Assembly (NCBI GenBank): GCA_009885945.1
Contig: VFJR01000117.1
Location: forward strand, 1 to 36,475
DNA from: Anaerolineaceae bacterium
Lineage (GTDB): Bacteria; Chloroflexota; Anaerolineae; Anaerolineales; Villigracilaceae
Length of the DNA stretch: 36,475 nt
Direction: 5' to 3'
Part shown: piece after piece, positions 8,844 to 17,326 of the stretch
Layout: the number at the start of each line of letters is the position of its first letter
Numbering within the stretch: the stretch's first letter is position 1
The notes under the pieces: model-generated
Told to the model about the DNA's origin: nothing
Databases searched by the model: none
The model's input: only the letters and a program-made list of their open reading frames with translations
Made by a program: the position numbers and the translations under genes

Positions 8844-8862
8844 CGATTTAAGAAAGGTTCTT

Positions 8863-9390
8863 ATGTCTCGATTAGAAATTGATGTTGACCCCTGTGAACA
8901 TATCACTGCCGATGCCATTGGGCAGCCCGGAAAACGTGTGTTTTATCTGCAAGCCTACGAACCGCAACGCACGATCACTGTGATTATTGAGAAAGCACAA
9001 TTACTCTCTCTTGCGATTGGCGTAGAACAATTTATTTCACAAATCAATACCGAGAACCCAGATATTCCAGAAGCATCCGGCGACTATCTGGAAGAGTCTA
9101 TGCGCATCCACCCGCCCGTAGACCCGCTCTTTCGCGTCGGTGAAATTGGGCTTGGCTACGACAAAGACCGTGACCGCGTTGTGGTCTTTGCAAAAGAATT
9201 ACTGACCGAAGATGCAGACCCCGAAACTGCCGGATCGATTCGCTTTTGGTGCACACGCGATCAAATCCGCAAGCTGGCACGCTGGGGCACAGAAGTTGCT
9301 GCACGCGGACGAACGATTTGCCCGCAATGCAGCCAACCGATGGAACCCGAAGGTCACTTCTGCCCAAAGAAAAACGGGCACTTGAGTTAA
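8863..9390 (+). CDS. DUF3090 family protein
   Basis: A 175-residue protein of the DUF3090 family, whose biochemical function is not established. The start at 8863 is preferred over the upstream ATG at 8776 because GAAAGG lies five bases before it. It also places MSRLEIDVDPCEHITADAIG at the N-terminus, the usual beginning for the family, and leaves the candidate promoter outside the gene. The C-terminus has CPQC followed by FCPKKNGH, a probable zinc ribbon with three cysteines and a histidine. In actinobacteria DUF3090 genes sit beside SCO1664-type genes, and the same pairing is seen here, suggesting joint function. Confidence 0.85.
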   Translation: MSRLEIDVDPCEHITADAIGQPGKRVFYLQAYEPQRTITVIIEKAQLLSLAIGVEQFISQINTENPDIPEASGDYLEESMRIHPPVDPLFRVGEIGLGYDKDRDRVVVFAKELLTEDADPETAGSIRFWCTRDQIRKLARWGTEVAARGRTICPQCSQPMEPEGHFCPKKNGHLS

Positions 9391-9423
9391 AACGTTCACA
9401 CGTTGGAACGTTTCAACGTGCAA
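9391..9423. repeat. 33-nt direct repeat, copy 1
   Basis: It begins immediately after the DUF3090 stop codon. Blocks AACGTTC, CACGTT, AACGTTT, ACG and GCAA are shared in the same order and spacing with copy 2 at 10136-10168, giving 27 of 33 matches. Confidence 0.75.
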
Positions 9424-9435
9424 ACCTTTAAACGC

Positions 9436-10137
9436 ATGGATATCCATTCCCTTCATCAAACATTTCAACTTGGCACCATAAGCCTCAAGGGTCAATTTAC
9501 ACTTGGCTCTAATTACACTTTCCTAGTTGATGTTCAACACGAAGACCAAATAATTCAAGCTGTATACAAACCCTGTAAAGGCGAACAGCCTCTTTGGGAT
9601 TTTGAGGAGAATACACTTGCACTGCGCGAAATCGCCGCGTACCTTGTCAGTGAATCACTTGGCTTGCATATCGTTCCATTGACCATTTTTCGTGATGATG
9701 GTCCGCATGGTGCAGGCTCGCTTCAACAATATATTCATTACGATCCTCAATATCATTATTTCAACTTTAGCATTGAAGATAAAAAACTTCTGCAATCAGT
9801 CGTCCTATTCGATTTAATTATTAACAATGCAGATCGCAAAGGCAGTCACGTTTTTTTTGAAGATGAGACTCACAAGCTGCATGCCATTGATCACGGAGTT
9901 TGCTTTCACACAGAAGACAAGCTTCGCACCGTAATTTGGGATTTCGCCGAGCAGCCCATTGCTGAAGGCTTGCTTGCGCCTCTCTCCCTAAGCCCAAGCC
10001 TGCTCACTGACCTTGAGCCTTATCTCAGCCGGCGCGAGATCAAAGCCCTGCAGCGCCGCGTCGAAAAATTATTAGCAACAAAAATATTCCCACCTCAACC
10101 CAAAGATCGCCGCGCGTTTCCATATCCACCGTTATAA
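9436..10137 (+). CDS. SCO1664 family protein, PI3/PI4-kinase-like fold
   Basis: A 233-residue protein of the SCO1664 family, distantly related to the phosphatidylinositol 3/4-kinase and HipA-like kinase fold. Visible motifs are AVYKPCKGEQPLWDF (a glycine-poor ATP-binding region with lysine), then LIINNADRKGSHVFF and HAIDHGVCFH. The latter two resemble the catalytic NxDR and metal-binding D(H)G segments of that kinase superfamily. Its true substrate is unknown. I chose the ATG at 9436 because the upstream start at 9403 would translate the direct repeat at 9391-9423. The gene follows DUF3090 closely and precedes homoserine dehydrogenase. Confidence 0.82.
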   Translation: MDIHSLHQTFQLGTISLKGQFTLGSNYTFLVDVQHEDQIIQAVYKPCKGEQPLWDFEENTLALREIAAYLVSESLGLHIVPLTIFRDDGPHGAGSLQQYIHYDPQYHYFNFSIEDKKLLQSVVLFDLIINNADRKGSHVFFEDETHKLHAIDHGVCFHTEDKLRTVIWDFAEQPIAEGLLAPLSLSPSLLTDLEPYLSRREIKALQRRVEKLLATKIFPPQPKDRRAFPYPPL

Positions 10138-10168
10138 CGTTCCCACGTTCAAACGTTTATACGCGCAA
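10136..10168. repeat. 33-nt direct repeat, copy 2
   Basis: It matches the copy at 9391-9423 at 27 of 33 positions and begins within the stop codon of the SCO1664-like gene. Both copies thus follow directly on a stop codon. Confidence 0.75.
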
Positions 10169-10195
10169 GCCATCAACCTTTCCATCGGAGACCCC

Positions 10196-11230
10196 ATGCA
10201 CAACAAACTCGCCCTGATTGGCTTTGGCAATGTTGCCCGTCATTTAGCACGTTTACTGGTTCGCAAACAAGAAGCGCTCAAATCACAATATGACATCACT
10301 TTTTCATTTACAGGCATTGCCACCGGCAGGCACGGCTTTGCAGTAAACCCAAATGGACTGGATATTCAAAAGGCTCTTGAGTTGGTAGAAAGCGGACAAT
10401 CAATTTCGTCACTTTCTACTTTCCAAGTTGACAATTCACTGGCAGTCATTCAAAACTCACAAGCCGATTTTATGTTTGAGAATTCTCCTGTCAACTATGA
10501 AACAGGTCAACCCGCAATTGACCATGTACGCACAGCACTAAACAAAGGTATGCACGTCAGCACAGCCAACAAAGGAACAGTTGTACATGCGTTTCAAGAA
10601 TTGAGCGCACTGGCGAAATCGAAGAACAAAAGATATATGTACGAATCAACAGTGTTAGGCGGCACGCCGATCTTTTCAACTTTCCGTGAGGCAATGCCTG
10701 CGGCAGAGTTGATTTCTTTTAAAGGCATTATCAACGCGACTACAAACATCATCCTCTCACGCATGGAAGACGGCGAATCATTTGATGCGGCGGTGAAGTA
10801 TTGTCAAAGTGTAGGGGTGGCAGAAACGGATCCGTCTGGTGATGTAGATGGCTGGGATGCATCTATTAAAGTTGCGGCATTGGCGACGGTATTAATGAAT
10901 GCACCCCTCAAACCTCATGATGTGGAGCGCAAAGGCATCAGAGAGATAACGGCTGAGATGGTGAATCAAGCCAAGGCGGAAAAGAAGCGTTGGAAGTTGG
11001 TGGCGTCTGCTGAACGGGTTGGGAATCAGATCAAAGGCAGAGTGGCGCCGGAGTTGGTGGAATCAACATCGCCTTTATTTGGCATGATGGGCTCATCTAC
11101 TGGATTAACATTTAGGACAGATGTATTACCCGATTATTCTGTGACGGTTTCGGAACGCGAAGGCATGCAGGGCGGTCCCGAAGAAACAGCGTATGGTTTG
11201 TTTGCAGATTTTGTGAATGCAGTGAAATAA
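10196..11230 (+). CDS. hom: Homoserine dehydrogenase
   Basis: It reduces aspartate semialdehyde to homoserine with NAD(P)H, on the route to threonine and methionine. The 344-residue protein starts with the dinucleotide-binding fold LIGFGNVARHLARLL. It carries STANKGTVV and the catalytic-domain signature GVAETDPSGDVDGWDASIK, which contains the substrate-binding acidic residues and the catalytic lysine. The C-terminal ACT regulatory domain of longer enzymes is absent, so feedback inhibition by threonine through that domain is not expected. GGAG lies five bases before the ATG. A 21-bp terminator follows the stop. Confidence 0.94.
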   Translation: MHNKLALIGFGNVARHLARLLVRKQEALKSQYDITFSFTGIATGRHGFAVNPNGLDIQKALELVESGQSISSLSTFQVDNSLAVIQNSQADFMFENSPVNYETGQPAIDHVRTALNKGMHVSTANKGTVVHAFQELSALAKSKNKRYMYESTVLGGTPIFSTFREAMPAAELISFKGIINATTNIILSRMEDGESFDAAVKYCQSVGVAETDPSGDVDGWDASIKVAALATVLMNAPLKPHDVERKGIREITAEMVNQAKAEKKRWKLVASAERVGNQIKGRVAPELVESTSPLFGMMGSSTGLTFRTDVLPDYSVTVSEREGMQGGPEETAYGLFADFVNAVK

Positions 11231-11235
11231 AATAA

Positions 11236-11278
11236 AAAGCAGAACTCCGAGTTTTTGAAAAACTCGGAGTTCTGCTTT
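11236..11278. terminator. Bidirectional terminator between hom and plsC
   Basis: Two 21-nt arms, 11236-11256 and 11258-11278, are perfect complements around one G. The core ACTCCGAG / CTCGGAGT resembles the terminator at 7046-7076. The right arm overlaps the stop codon of plsC. Confidence 0.9.
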
Positions 11279-11966
11279 AAGACGGAAGAATGACCGTGTT
11301 TGTGTACGCGCCTCTATATTCAGGCGGTAATAAGCCTGCAATATGATTCATAACCGTATCAGAATATCTTTGGCGAGCTTCACGACGCTCGGCGCCTTTT
11401 TCTGTCATGGGCGGGAAGTGAATTGGTTTGCCCACGCGCATTTCAATGGTCGGGCGTTCGCCTTGCATAGAACGTTTCCAATAATCATCGGTTGTGCCAG
11501 CAATGCCTACCGGCACGACAGCAGCGCCAGAATGTTCAATGATATAGCCAACGCCGGGCATGGCGGGCAATAAACCCGGCACGTGCGAACGGCTGCCCTC
11601 CGGAGCAATGATTAACGGGAGGTCTGCCTGTAATATGCTTAACATTGTATCCATCACCACACGGTCATACTCACCACGATGAACGGGGATGACACCATAT
11701 GTTTTCAACACAAATCCTTGTCCTCTTTTATGAAAAACCTCTGACGAGCCGATAATTTCTGGGGTGTGGGGCCAGAATGAAACCACAAAGGGCGGGTCAA
11801 AAATGGAAATGTGATTCATTGCAACCACATACCCTTGCTTCGCTGGAAGATTTTCCAAACCAGATATTTTTACGCGCCCTAAAAGGCGAAAGAGAAAACG
11901 AAACACTGCCTTGGTTAATGGGCGTCTAAGTTTTACTTTGAGGGGGACGGAATAGGATTGGGGCAT
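11277..11966 (-). CDS. plsC: 1-acyl-sn-glycerol-3-phosphate acyltransferase
   Basis: It acylates lysophosphatidic acid to phosphatidic acid in membrane phospholipid synthesis. The 229-residue length is usual. The catalytic NHxxxxD motif is NHISIFD at 51-57, and the substrate-binding EGSRS is at 123-127. An N-terminal amphipathic stretch (about 17-31) probably anchors it to the membrane. It follows cmk on the same strand with a 46-base gap that holds degenerate AATTAGG-like repeats, a pairing common in bacteria. Confidence 0.9.
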   Translation of the reverse strand: MPQSYSVPLKVKLRRPLTKAVFRFLFRLLGRVKISGLENLPAKQGYVVAMNHISIFDPPFVVSFWPHTPEIIGSSEVFHKRGQGFVLKTYGVIPVHRGEYDRVVMDTMLSILQADLPLIIAPEGSRSHVPGLLPAMPGVGYIIEHSGAAVVPVGIAGTTDDYWKRSMQGERPTIEMRVGKPIHFPPMTEKGAERREARQRYSDTVMNHIAGLLPPEYRGAYTNTVILPS

Positions 11967-12012
11967 AGGGAATTAGGGAGTAGGTAATTAAGTGATTAGG
12001 GGGTGCAGTGAA

Positions 12013-12693
12013 TTATTTGCATAATTCTAAAACATGGGCGAGCACTTCTTCAACAGACATTTTATCCGAATCGAGAATCACGGCATCCTCTGCTGGTTTT
12101 AGTGGCGCAACGGCGCGGGTGGAATCGATATGATCTCTTTCTATTATTTTTTCAAGTATCTTTTCATAATCAGCCGTCTCGCCTCTGGCAATCACTTCAT
12201 TGTATCGCCGTTTGGCTCGTTCTTCAGCCGAGGCATCCAAGTACACTTTAATATCTGCTTCCGGTAATACGACTGTGCCTATATCTCTGCCTACCATCAC
12301 GATCTTGCCGCGCAAACCGATCTTGCGTTGTTGCGCAGATAGTGCAGTACGCACGCCGGCATGTGCCGCAACAATAGAAACATTCGCATCCACATTGCCT
12401 TGGCGCAATTCCCAGGTAATATCTTTATCACCTGCCATAATATCATTTGCACGCCCATCCTCTTTTGTAGCAGGGCGAACATCTAATTTTGAATCTTGTG
12501 CTAGTTTTGTGATCACAGCTTCGTCACGTAAATCCATGTCAAATTGCAAGGCAAGGTATGTGACAGCGCGATACATGACGCCTGTATCAAAAAAAATATA
12601 TCCAAGCGTTTGGGCGAGCGAACGCCCCAGGGTAGATTTACCTGATGCGGCAGGACCATCTATGGCAATAATGTTTGGGGAAGACGATGTCAT
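12013..12693 (-). CDS. cmk: Cytidylate kinase
   Basis: It phosphorylates CMP and dCMP to the diphosphates with ATP. The 226-residue protein has the P-loop IDGPAASGKST near the N-terminus and the FDTGVMYRAVTYLAL segment. The NMP-binding insert carries GRDIGTVVLPEADIKVYLDA, and the C-terminal lid has KRRYNE. It is probably co-transcribed with plsC. Confidence 0.95.
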   Translation of the reverse strand: MTSSSPNIIAIDGPAASGKSTLGRSLAQTLGYIFFDTGVMYRAVTYLALQFDMDLRDEAVITKLAQDSKLDVRPATKEDGRANDIMAGDKDITWELRQGNVDANVSIVAAHAGVRTALSAQQRKIGLRGKIVMVGRDIGTVVLPEADIKVYLDASAEERAKRRYNEVIARGETADYEKILEKIIERDHIDSTRAVAPLKPAEDAVILDSDKMSVEEVLAHVLELCK

Positions 12694-12843
12694 TGAGTGA
12701 GAATCCAGTCTAAGTAAGAGAGTATTTCTTAAGTCTAATTAACCATGATACCTTGAAGGGCACAATGTAAACGGAGATAAACAGAGATTTTTTGAGCTTT
12801 CTTTCAAAAAGGCTATTTAGTTCCCAGTGCTTTTAAAGGTTTT

Positions 12844-12870
12844 CCTTCGTGTTCTTTGTGTCCTTTGTGT
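12844..12870. repeat. Three 9-nt tandem units in the intergenic region
   Basis: CCTTCGTGT, TCTTTGTGT and CCTTTGTGT follow each other between cmk and the glycosyltransferase-like gene. The remainder of the 201-base gap holds AT-rich sequence without a clear gene. Confidence 0.6.
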
Positions 12871-12894
12871 TAAAAAATCTTTAAGAAACAGTCT

Positions 12895-14625
12895 CTAGGG
12901 GTTGGAAAGAGCGTGAGAACCATCTATAAAAACATCGGCGCGCACCCATAAGATGATAGCGGTATCTGTATCAGTCATTTTTCGTAAAACAAGCCAGCGC
13001 ATCCAATCATTGACCAAAGAAATATTCCAATTGGGATATTGATTCCAAATAAAATCCTGCCCGCGATACGAAGCGGCAAGGGCGGGATCAACTTGTTGAT
13101 ATGTAATCACAAGCTCAGGAGAAGTGGTTATATCCAAAGTATCTACAAGATTAACTTCACGTTCGCGCAGCAACCATACCAGTGCAGGCGACTTTACGCC
13201 CACAATGGTGACAGGCAATGAATGGTCATCACCTCTGCCCCATTCAGAAAGGTCATTGACTGTTTTCAAAAGTAATTCTGCTTGCGCAGGGCGAGCATCA
13301 GAAGTCCATAATTCGTGAGAAATATTTGCACGCAAGCCAGCTACAGCCATCACTGCTGAAAAATTATAAATTCCAAATGCAATGACCAGCGCATATAAAG
13401 AACCGAGTTTCGCAACTCTTATCGACCAACCCGCAGCGATCAACACCACACTAAACAACATCAAAACTAACGCGCCGCCCAAAAGCCAAAGCATAGAATT
13501 ACCCTGCTCTGATGGAATGGGAATGCCGGTCAGTGACGCAAATGCAAGCCAAGAATAAGCAAGCATAAAAAGCACCAACGCCATCACACCGCTAATTTCC
13601 CTGCGCTCCTCATCAAAAAATTTCGCGTGACGTGAAAGTTCCATGCCCGCCAGCACAAGCATGGGAATCACCATCCACGCAAGATCTGTCACCTGCCGCC
13701 CTGGATTAAAAATTACCAATAACAATGAAACAAATAACCAAATGCTTAAGCACATCACACGCCGCTGACCAAGCCACCATCCGCGGGTTAGTGCAATGAG
13801 CGCAAGTACGAGGGTCAATGGTTGATAGGCAATCAAAGTAAATAACAAGCGAGCAGGCGTCAGATCTGAAATCGCGAACCAACTATTAATATATACAGAA
13901 AGAGATTTAAAAACAGAACTCAATCCATACGGAACAAAAAGAAGTAAAGTACCTACTGCAAACAATGTGATTAGAAAAGATGGAAACGCATCTTTAAGAT
14001 TGCGCAACTTTTTCGCTTCTTGATTAGATTCAACCCCTCGGTCAGACTCAGGGTGAGCCTGCTCTGCCCCATCAGGCTTTGGACTCACGAATTGCATTAG
14101 TGCCGCTGAAATGCCAAAAGCCAATAACCCCGCCCAAATAAATGGACCAGAAAGCATAGCCAAAGCCGCGAATATACCTGCCTGTTTTAATTGGGTGCGA
14201 TCCCAGTATGCCCATGCAAAAAGAAAAAAAGTAATGGCAAGAATATTCCCAGCCGCCTGACGTGAAATAGCAACCAAGCCGGGGTCAAGCGCTAAAAAGA
14301 ACGCCACAAAAATCGCGGCGCGTTTGAGGCGGTGTTCAAACAAAAGAGGAAGCAACACCAGCAGACTGCCCGCCAAGGCTGGAATCAAACGCGCCATAAA
14401 ATTGGTACTGCCAAAAATATAGAGCAAGGGCGTGGTTAATAATACGTAACCCGGCTGGGCACCAAGCACTGGTTTAAGACCGCGCGTGATGTTCATTGCC
14501 TGCAAGGCAAACTCAGCTTCATAATCCGATAACGGCAATGCGCCGAGTTGAAAAAGACGCACAAGGATTGCAACTAGAAAAGCCAGCCCAAACAGCCAGC
14601 CTGGTGATTTGGTGGGTGAATTCAT
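12895..14625 (-). CDS. Polytopic membrane protein, glycosyltransferase family 39-like
   Basis: A 576-residue membrane protein with roughly 12 predicted membrane helices. The first luminal loop has LPLSDYEAEFALQAMNITRG, with the acidic pair typical of GT-C enzymes (ArnT/PMT type) that transfer sugars from polyprenyl phosphates. The extracytoplasmic C-terminal domain starts near residue 430. A hydrophilic loop of about 30 residues near position 190 is rich in Glu, Ser and Lys and may be an added segment. Donor and acceptor cannot be told from sequence. It lies upstream of cmk on the same strand but is separated from it by about 200 bases. Confidence 0.65.
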   Translation of the reverse strand: MNSPTKSPGWLFGLAFLVAILVRLFQLGALPLSDYEAEFALQAMNITRGLKPVLGAQPGYVLLTTPLLYIFGSTNFMARLIPALAGSLLVLLPLLFEHRLKRAAIFVAFFLALDPGLVAISRQAAGNILAITFFLFAWAYWDRTQLKQAGIFAALAMLSGPFIWAGLLAFGISAALMQFVSPKPDGAEQAHPESDRGVESNQEAKKLRNLKDAFPSFLITLFAVGTLLLFVPYGLSSVFKSLSVYINSWFAISDLTPARLLFTLIAYQPLTLVLALIALTRGWWLGQRRVMCLSIWLFVSLLLVIFNPGRQVTDLAWMVIPMLVLAGMELSRHAKFFDEERREISGVMALVLFMLAYSWLAFASLTGIPIPSEQGNSMLWLLGGALVLMLFSVVLIAAGWSIRVAKLGSLYALVIAFGIYNFSAVMAVAGLRANISHELWTSDARPAQAELLLKTVNDLSEWGRGDDHSLPVTIVGVKSPALVWLLREREVNLVDTLDITTSPELVITYQQVDPALAASYRGQDFIWNQYPNWNISLVNDWMRWLVLRKMTDTDTAIILWVRADVFIDGSHALSNP

Positions 14626-14839
14626 AGGAAGTATTTTACTCTATGTAAATAAATTTTCCATAAGATACAGCGCTGGGAATGGCTAATCTTGTGGGCTTAG
14701 CCACAGCATTTTTTCTCAGCGACTCTGTAACTCCGTGGCAATAAATTGGAATAGCCCATTCTTTATAAACGCTCCTCAGCGCAAAGACAAAAAAAATAAC
14801 TCACGCGGCAAGAAACATATTTGCCATTAAAATGTCTTT

Positions 14840-15619
14840 ATGATTACATCTCCGCACAACCCAAAAGTAAAACTTATCCGCGCACTGCAAGGACGCGCAA
14901 AAGAACGCCGTGAGGCGGGCATATTTGTCATTGACGGGGTTCGTTTGGTTGAAGAGGCAGTCAATAGCAACTGGGAAATTCAATCTGTGCTGTATGATCA
15001 ATCGATCAGTGCAAGGGGTATGCTGCAGGTAGAAAGCCTAATGATACGAGGATTGGATGTAGAGGAAGTTTCCACAATCATCATGAAAACCATCAGCGAG
15101 ACAGAAAACCCTCAAGGCATACTTGCAATCGTTACGCATTCCCCCCTGCCAATTCCCGCCTCTCCCTCTTTTATCCTGATCCCAGACCAAATCCGTGACC
15201 CAGGCAACCTCGGCACGCTGATTCGTTCTGCCGCTGCCACGAACGTAGATGCGGTTCTGCTTCCGCCAGAAACAACAGATGCCTTTGCGCCAAAAGTATT
15301 ACGCGCAGGCATGGGCGCACATTTTAAGTTACCGATCCTTTCAATGACTTGGGATGAAATTAATCAAGTTACAAAGTCTGCTGGATTAAAAGTTTTTGTC
15401 GCAGATATGGGCGCGCAATCGTGCTGGGAAGCAGATCTATCTCAGCCTTTGGCATTAATTATGGGAAGTGAAGCAGATGGAGCCAGCAAAGAAGCAAGGA
15501 AACTGGCGACTCAACAAATCAGCATTCCCATGTCAGCCTCAGTTGAGTCTTTGAATGCAGGCGCGGCAGGGTCGGTATTAATGTTTGAAGTAGTTAGACA
15601 GAGGAAAAGTAAAGCTTAA
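14840..15619 (+). CDS. TrmH/SpoU-family RNA 2'-O-methyltransferase
   Basis: An S-adenosylmethionine-dependent SPOUT methyltransferase acting on tRNA or rRNA ribose. The 259-residue protein has an N-terminal substrate-binding domain (ITSPHNPKVKLIRAL, GIFVIDGVRLVEEA). The knotted catalytic domain carries the three SpoU motifs: DQIRDPGNLGTLIRSA, ALIMGSEADG and SIPMSASVESLNAGAAGSVL. The layout resembles RlmB/TsnR-like enzymes; the target nucleotide is not predictable. The 214-base gap upstream contains no gene that I can support. Confidence 0.9.
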   Translation: MITSPHNPKVKLIRALQGRAKERREAGIFVIDGVRLVEEAVNSNWEIQSVLYDQSISARGMLQVESLMIRGLDVEEVSTIIMKTISETENPQGILAIVTHSPLPIPASPSFILIPDQIRDPGNLGTLIRSAAATNVDAVLLPPETTDAFAPKVLRAGMGAHFKLPILSMTWDEINQVTKSAGLKVFVADMGAQSCWEADLSQPLALIMGSEADGASKEARKLATQQISIPMSASVESLNAGAAGSVLMFEVVRQRKSKA

Positions 15620-15734
15620 TAAATAATTAATTGCAGGCTAAGTACTACTATATGAATCACGTCTGAAATGCTAATTCTTATATGGTATTTTCCACTTGTT
15701 GGGGTTATGATTTGCACTGATATTTGGAGGCACT

Positions 15735-16607
15735 ATGAAAGATTTAACCAACGAAATCCTTGAATTAATTCGGCGCACATCCAGCTCACTGCCGCCGGAT
15801 GTAGAAAAACGTTTGCGCGAATCGATCGAAAAAGAAGCGCCGGGCTCTACAGCACGCGGCGCTTTGGAAACGATTGTTAAGAACATCGAATTATCACGCG
15901 CAAAATCCACACCCATATGTCAAGATACTGGCACGCCAATCTTTTATGTTCACTACCCGCTGGGCTGGTCAACGATAAAGCTCAAGGCGCAGATTCGCGC
16001 CGCAATGGAAGATGCGACCAAAAAAAATTATATGCGGCCAAACGCTGTAGATGCAGTCTACGACAACAACACGGGCAACAATCTCGGCGGCGACGATTTC
16101 CCCTACATCCATTTTGAAGAAATAGAAAGCGATGATTTGGTAATCGAATTAATGCTTAAAGGCGGCGGCTGTGAAAATGTTAGCCGTCAATATTCATTGC
16201 CAGATAATAACGTTGGCGCAGGGCGTGATCTTGCAGGCGTGAGGAAGGTTGTTTTGGATGCAGTGCAAAAAGCACAAGGTCAGGGATGTGCGCCGGGGAT
16301 TTTAGGCGTAGCGATTGGCGGGGATCGCGGCTCGTCCTATATCAAATCCAAAGAAGTCATGTTCAGCGAAATGGGCACACGCAACGATGATCCTAAACTC
16401 GCGGAGTTGGAAGAGCAATTAACAAAAGAATCAAATGAAATGGGCATTGGTCCGATGGGCTTTGGCGGTAAAACAACTGTATTAGATACAAAAATCACAG
16501 GCTTGTCGCGTTTGCCTGCTTCCTATTTTGTTTCGGTATCTTATACGTGCTGGGCATATCGCCGCCGCAAGCTAACTATCAAAGGCGAAGAAGTTATTTA
16601 CGATTAG
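15735..16607 (+). CDS. Fumarate hydratase class I, alpha subunit (or related Fe-S hydro-lyase)
   Basis: This is the iron-sulfur half of a two-subunit class I hydro-lyase that interconverts fumarate and malate; tartrate dehydratase is closely related. In the 290 residues, cysteines at 62 (PICQDTG), 185 (GQGCAPGILGVAIGGDRG) and 272 (SYTCWAYRR) are placed as the expected [4Fe-4S] ligands. C146 in GGGCENVSRQYSLP takes the place of the serine common in GSEN-type fumarases. That gives the protein a tartrate-dehydratase-like look, so the substrate is uncertain. TTTGGAGG precedes the ATG. The beta subunit follows after seven bases. Confidence 0.85.
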   Translation: MKDLTNEILELIRRTSSSLPPDVEKRLRESIEKEAPGSTARGALETIVKNIELSRAKSTPICQDTGTPIFYVHYPLGWSTIKLKAQIRAAMEDATKKNYMRPNAVDAVYDNNTGNNLGGDDFPYIHFEEIESDDLVIELMLKGGGCENVSRQYSLPDNNVGAGRDLAGVRKVVLDAVQKAQGQGCAPGILGVAIGGDRGSSYIKSKEVMFSEMGTRNDDPKLAELEEQLTKESNEMGIGPMGFGGKTTVLDTKITGLSRLPASYFVSVSYTCWAYRRRKLTIKGEEVIYD

Positions 16608-16614
16608 GAATATT

Positions 16615-17235
16615 ATGAAAAAAATAACAACACCGATAAGCGACGAAGTGATCAAAGATTTGAAAGTTGGCGATGGCGTTGAACTTTCTGGCGTGATGGT
16701 GACAGCGCGCGACGCCGCGCACAAATGGATGATCGAAACCTTTATCAAAAAAACTCGCGCGCCGCAAGGTGACGATCTTGAAGTGTATGAAAAACTTAAA
16801 ACTTTATTGAACGGCTCCGTCATTTATCATTGCGGACCCGTAGTCTCGGGCTTAGACACAAAGGACTATAAATTTCTGGCGGCGGGTCCCACTACATCCA
16901 TTCGCGAGGAACCCTATCAAGCAGATGTGATGAAGCACTTCAATGTAAAAGGCGTGATCGGCAAAGGCGGGATGGGCGCTAAAACGCTTAAGGGCTGTGA
17001 AGAAACGCCCGCGGTGTACTTCCACGCGATCGGCGGCGCGGCATCTTTCCTTGCGCAAACTGTAATCAATGTCAGCGATGTATTTAAACTTGATTTTGGT
17101 ACCCCCGAAGCCATGTGGGTCATTGAAGTAAAAGACTTCCCCGTGGTAGTGACCATGGATTCACATGGCGGCAGTCAGCATGCGGTCATAGATGAGTCGT
17201 CCAAGAAAGTGCTTGACGAACTTCTTGCAAAATAA
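16615..17235 (+). CDS. Fumarate hydratase class I, beta subunit
   Basis: The 206-residue C-terminal swivelling domain partner of the preceding subunit. Visible family features are DLKVGDGVELSGVMVTARDAAHKWM, HCGPVVSG, and AAGPTTSIRE followed by GVIGKGGMG, where the catalytic Thr/Ser and the substrate carboxylate contacts are expected. The pair is clearly translated together. In an anaerobic or syntrophic metabolism it would serve the open TCA or succinate pathway, in the same physiology as the acyl-CoA mutase, but that link is inference. Confidence 0.87.
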   Translation: MKKITTPISDEVIKDLKVGDGVELSGVMVTARDAAHKWMIETFIKKTRAPQGDDLEVYEKLKTLLNGSVIYHCGPVVSGLDTKDYKFLAAGPTTSIREEPYQADVMKHFNVKGVIGKGGMGAKTLKGCEETPAVYFHAIGGAASFLAQTVINVSDVFKLDFGTPEAMWVIEVKDFPVVVTMDSHGGSQHAVIDESSKKVLDELLAK

Positions 17236-17326
17236 TTTAACAATTCTGTAATAAATACCCTGTAACATTTACTCCTGTTGGGGAGTCTATTTTGCGTATC
17301 AGCATTTATTTTAAGAGGAGCTTATT

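Noticed and set aside
8776-8862. Longer start for DUF3090 at 8776
   Set aside because: The added segment would overlap the mutase promoter region and lacks a ribosome site. The ATG at 8863 has GAAAGG at the right distance.
14021-14085. A second in-frame repeat insertion in the GT39-like gene, suggested by a hydrophilic loop of about 30 residues
   Set aside because: Only a 7-bp imperfect hairpin (CAGACTC / GAGCCTG) is present and it does not match the repeat in the hydrolase gene. A natural cytoplasmic loop is just as likely.
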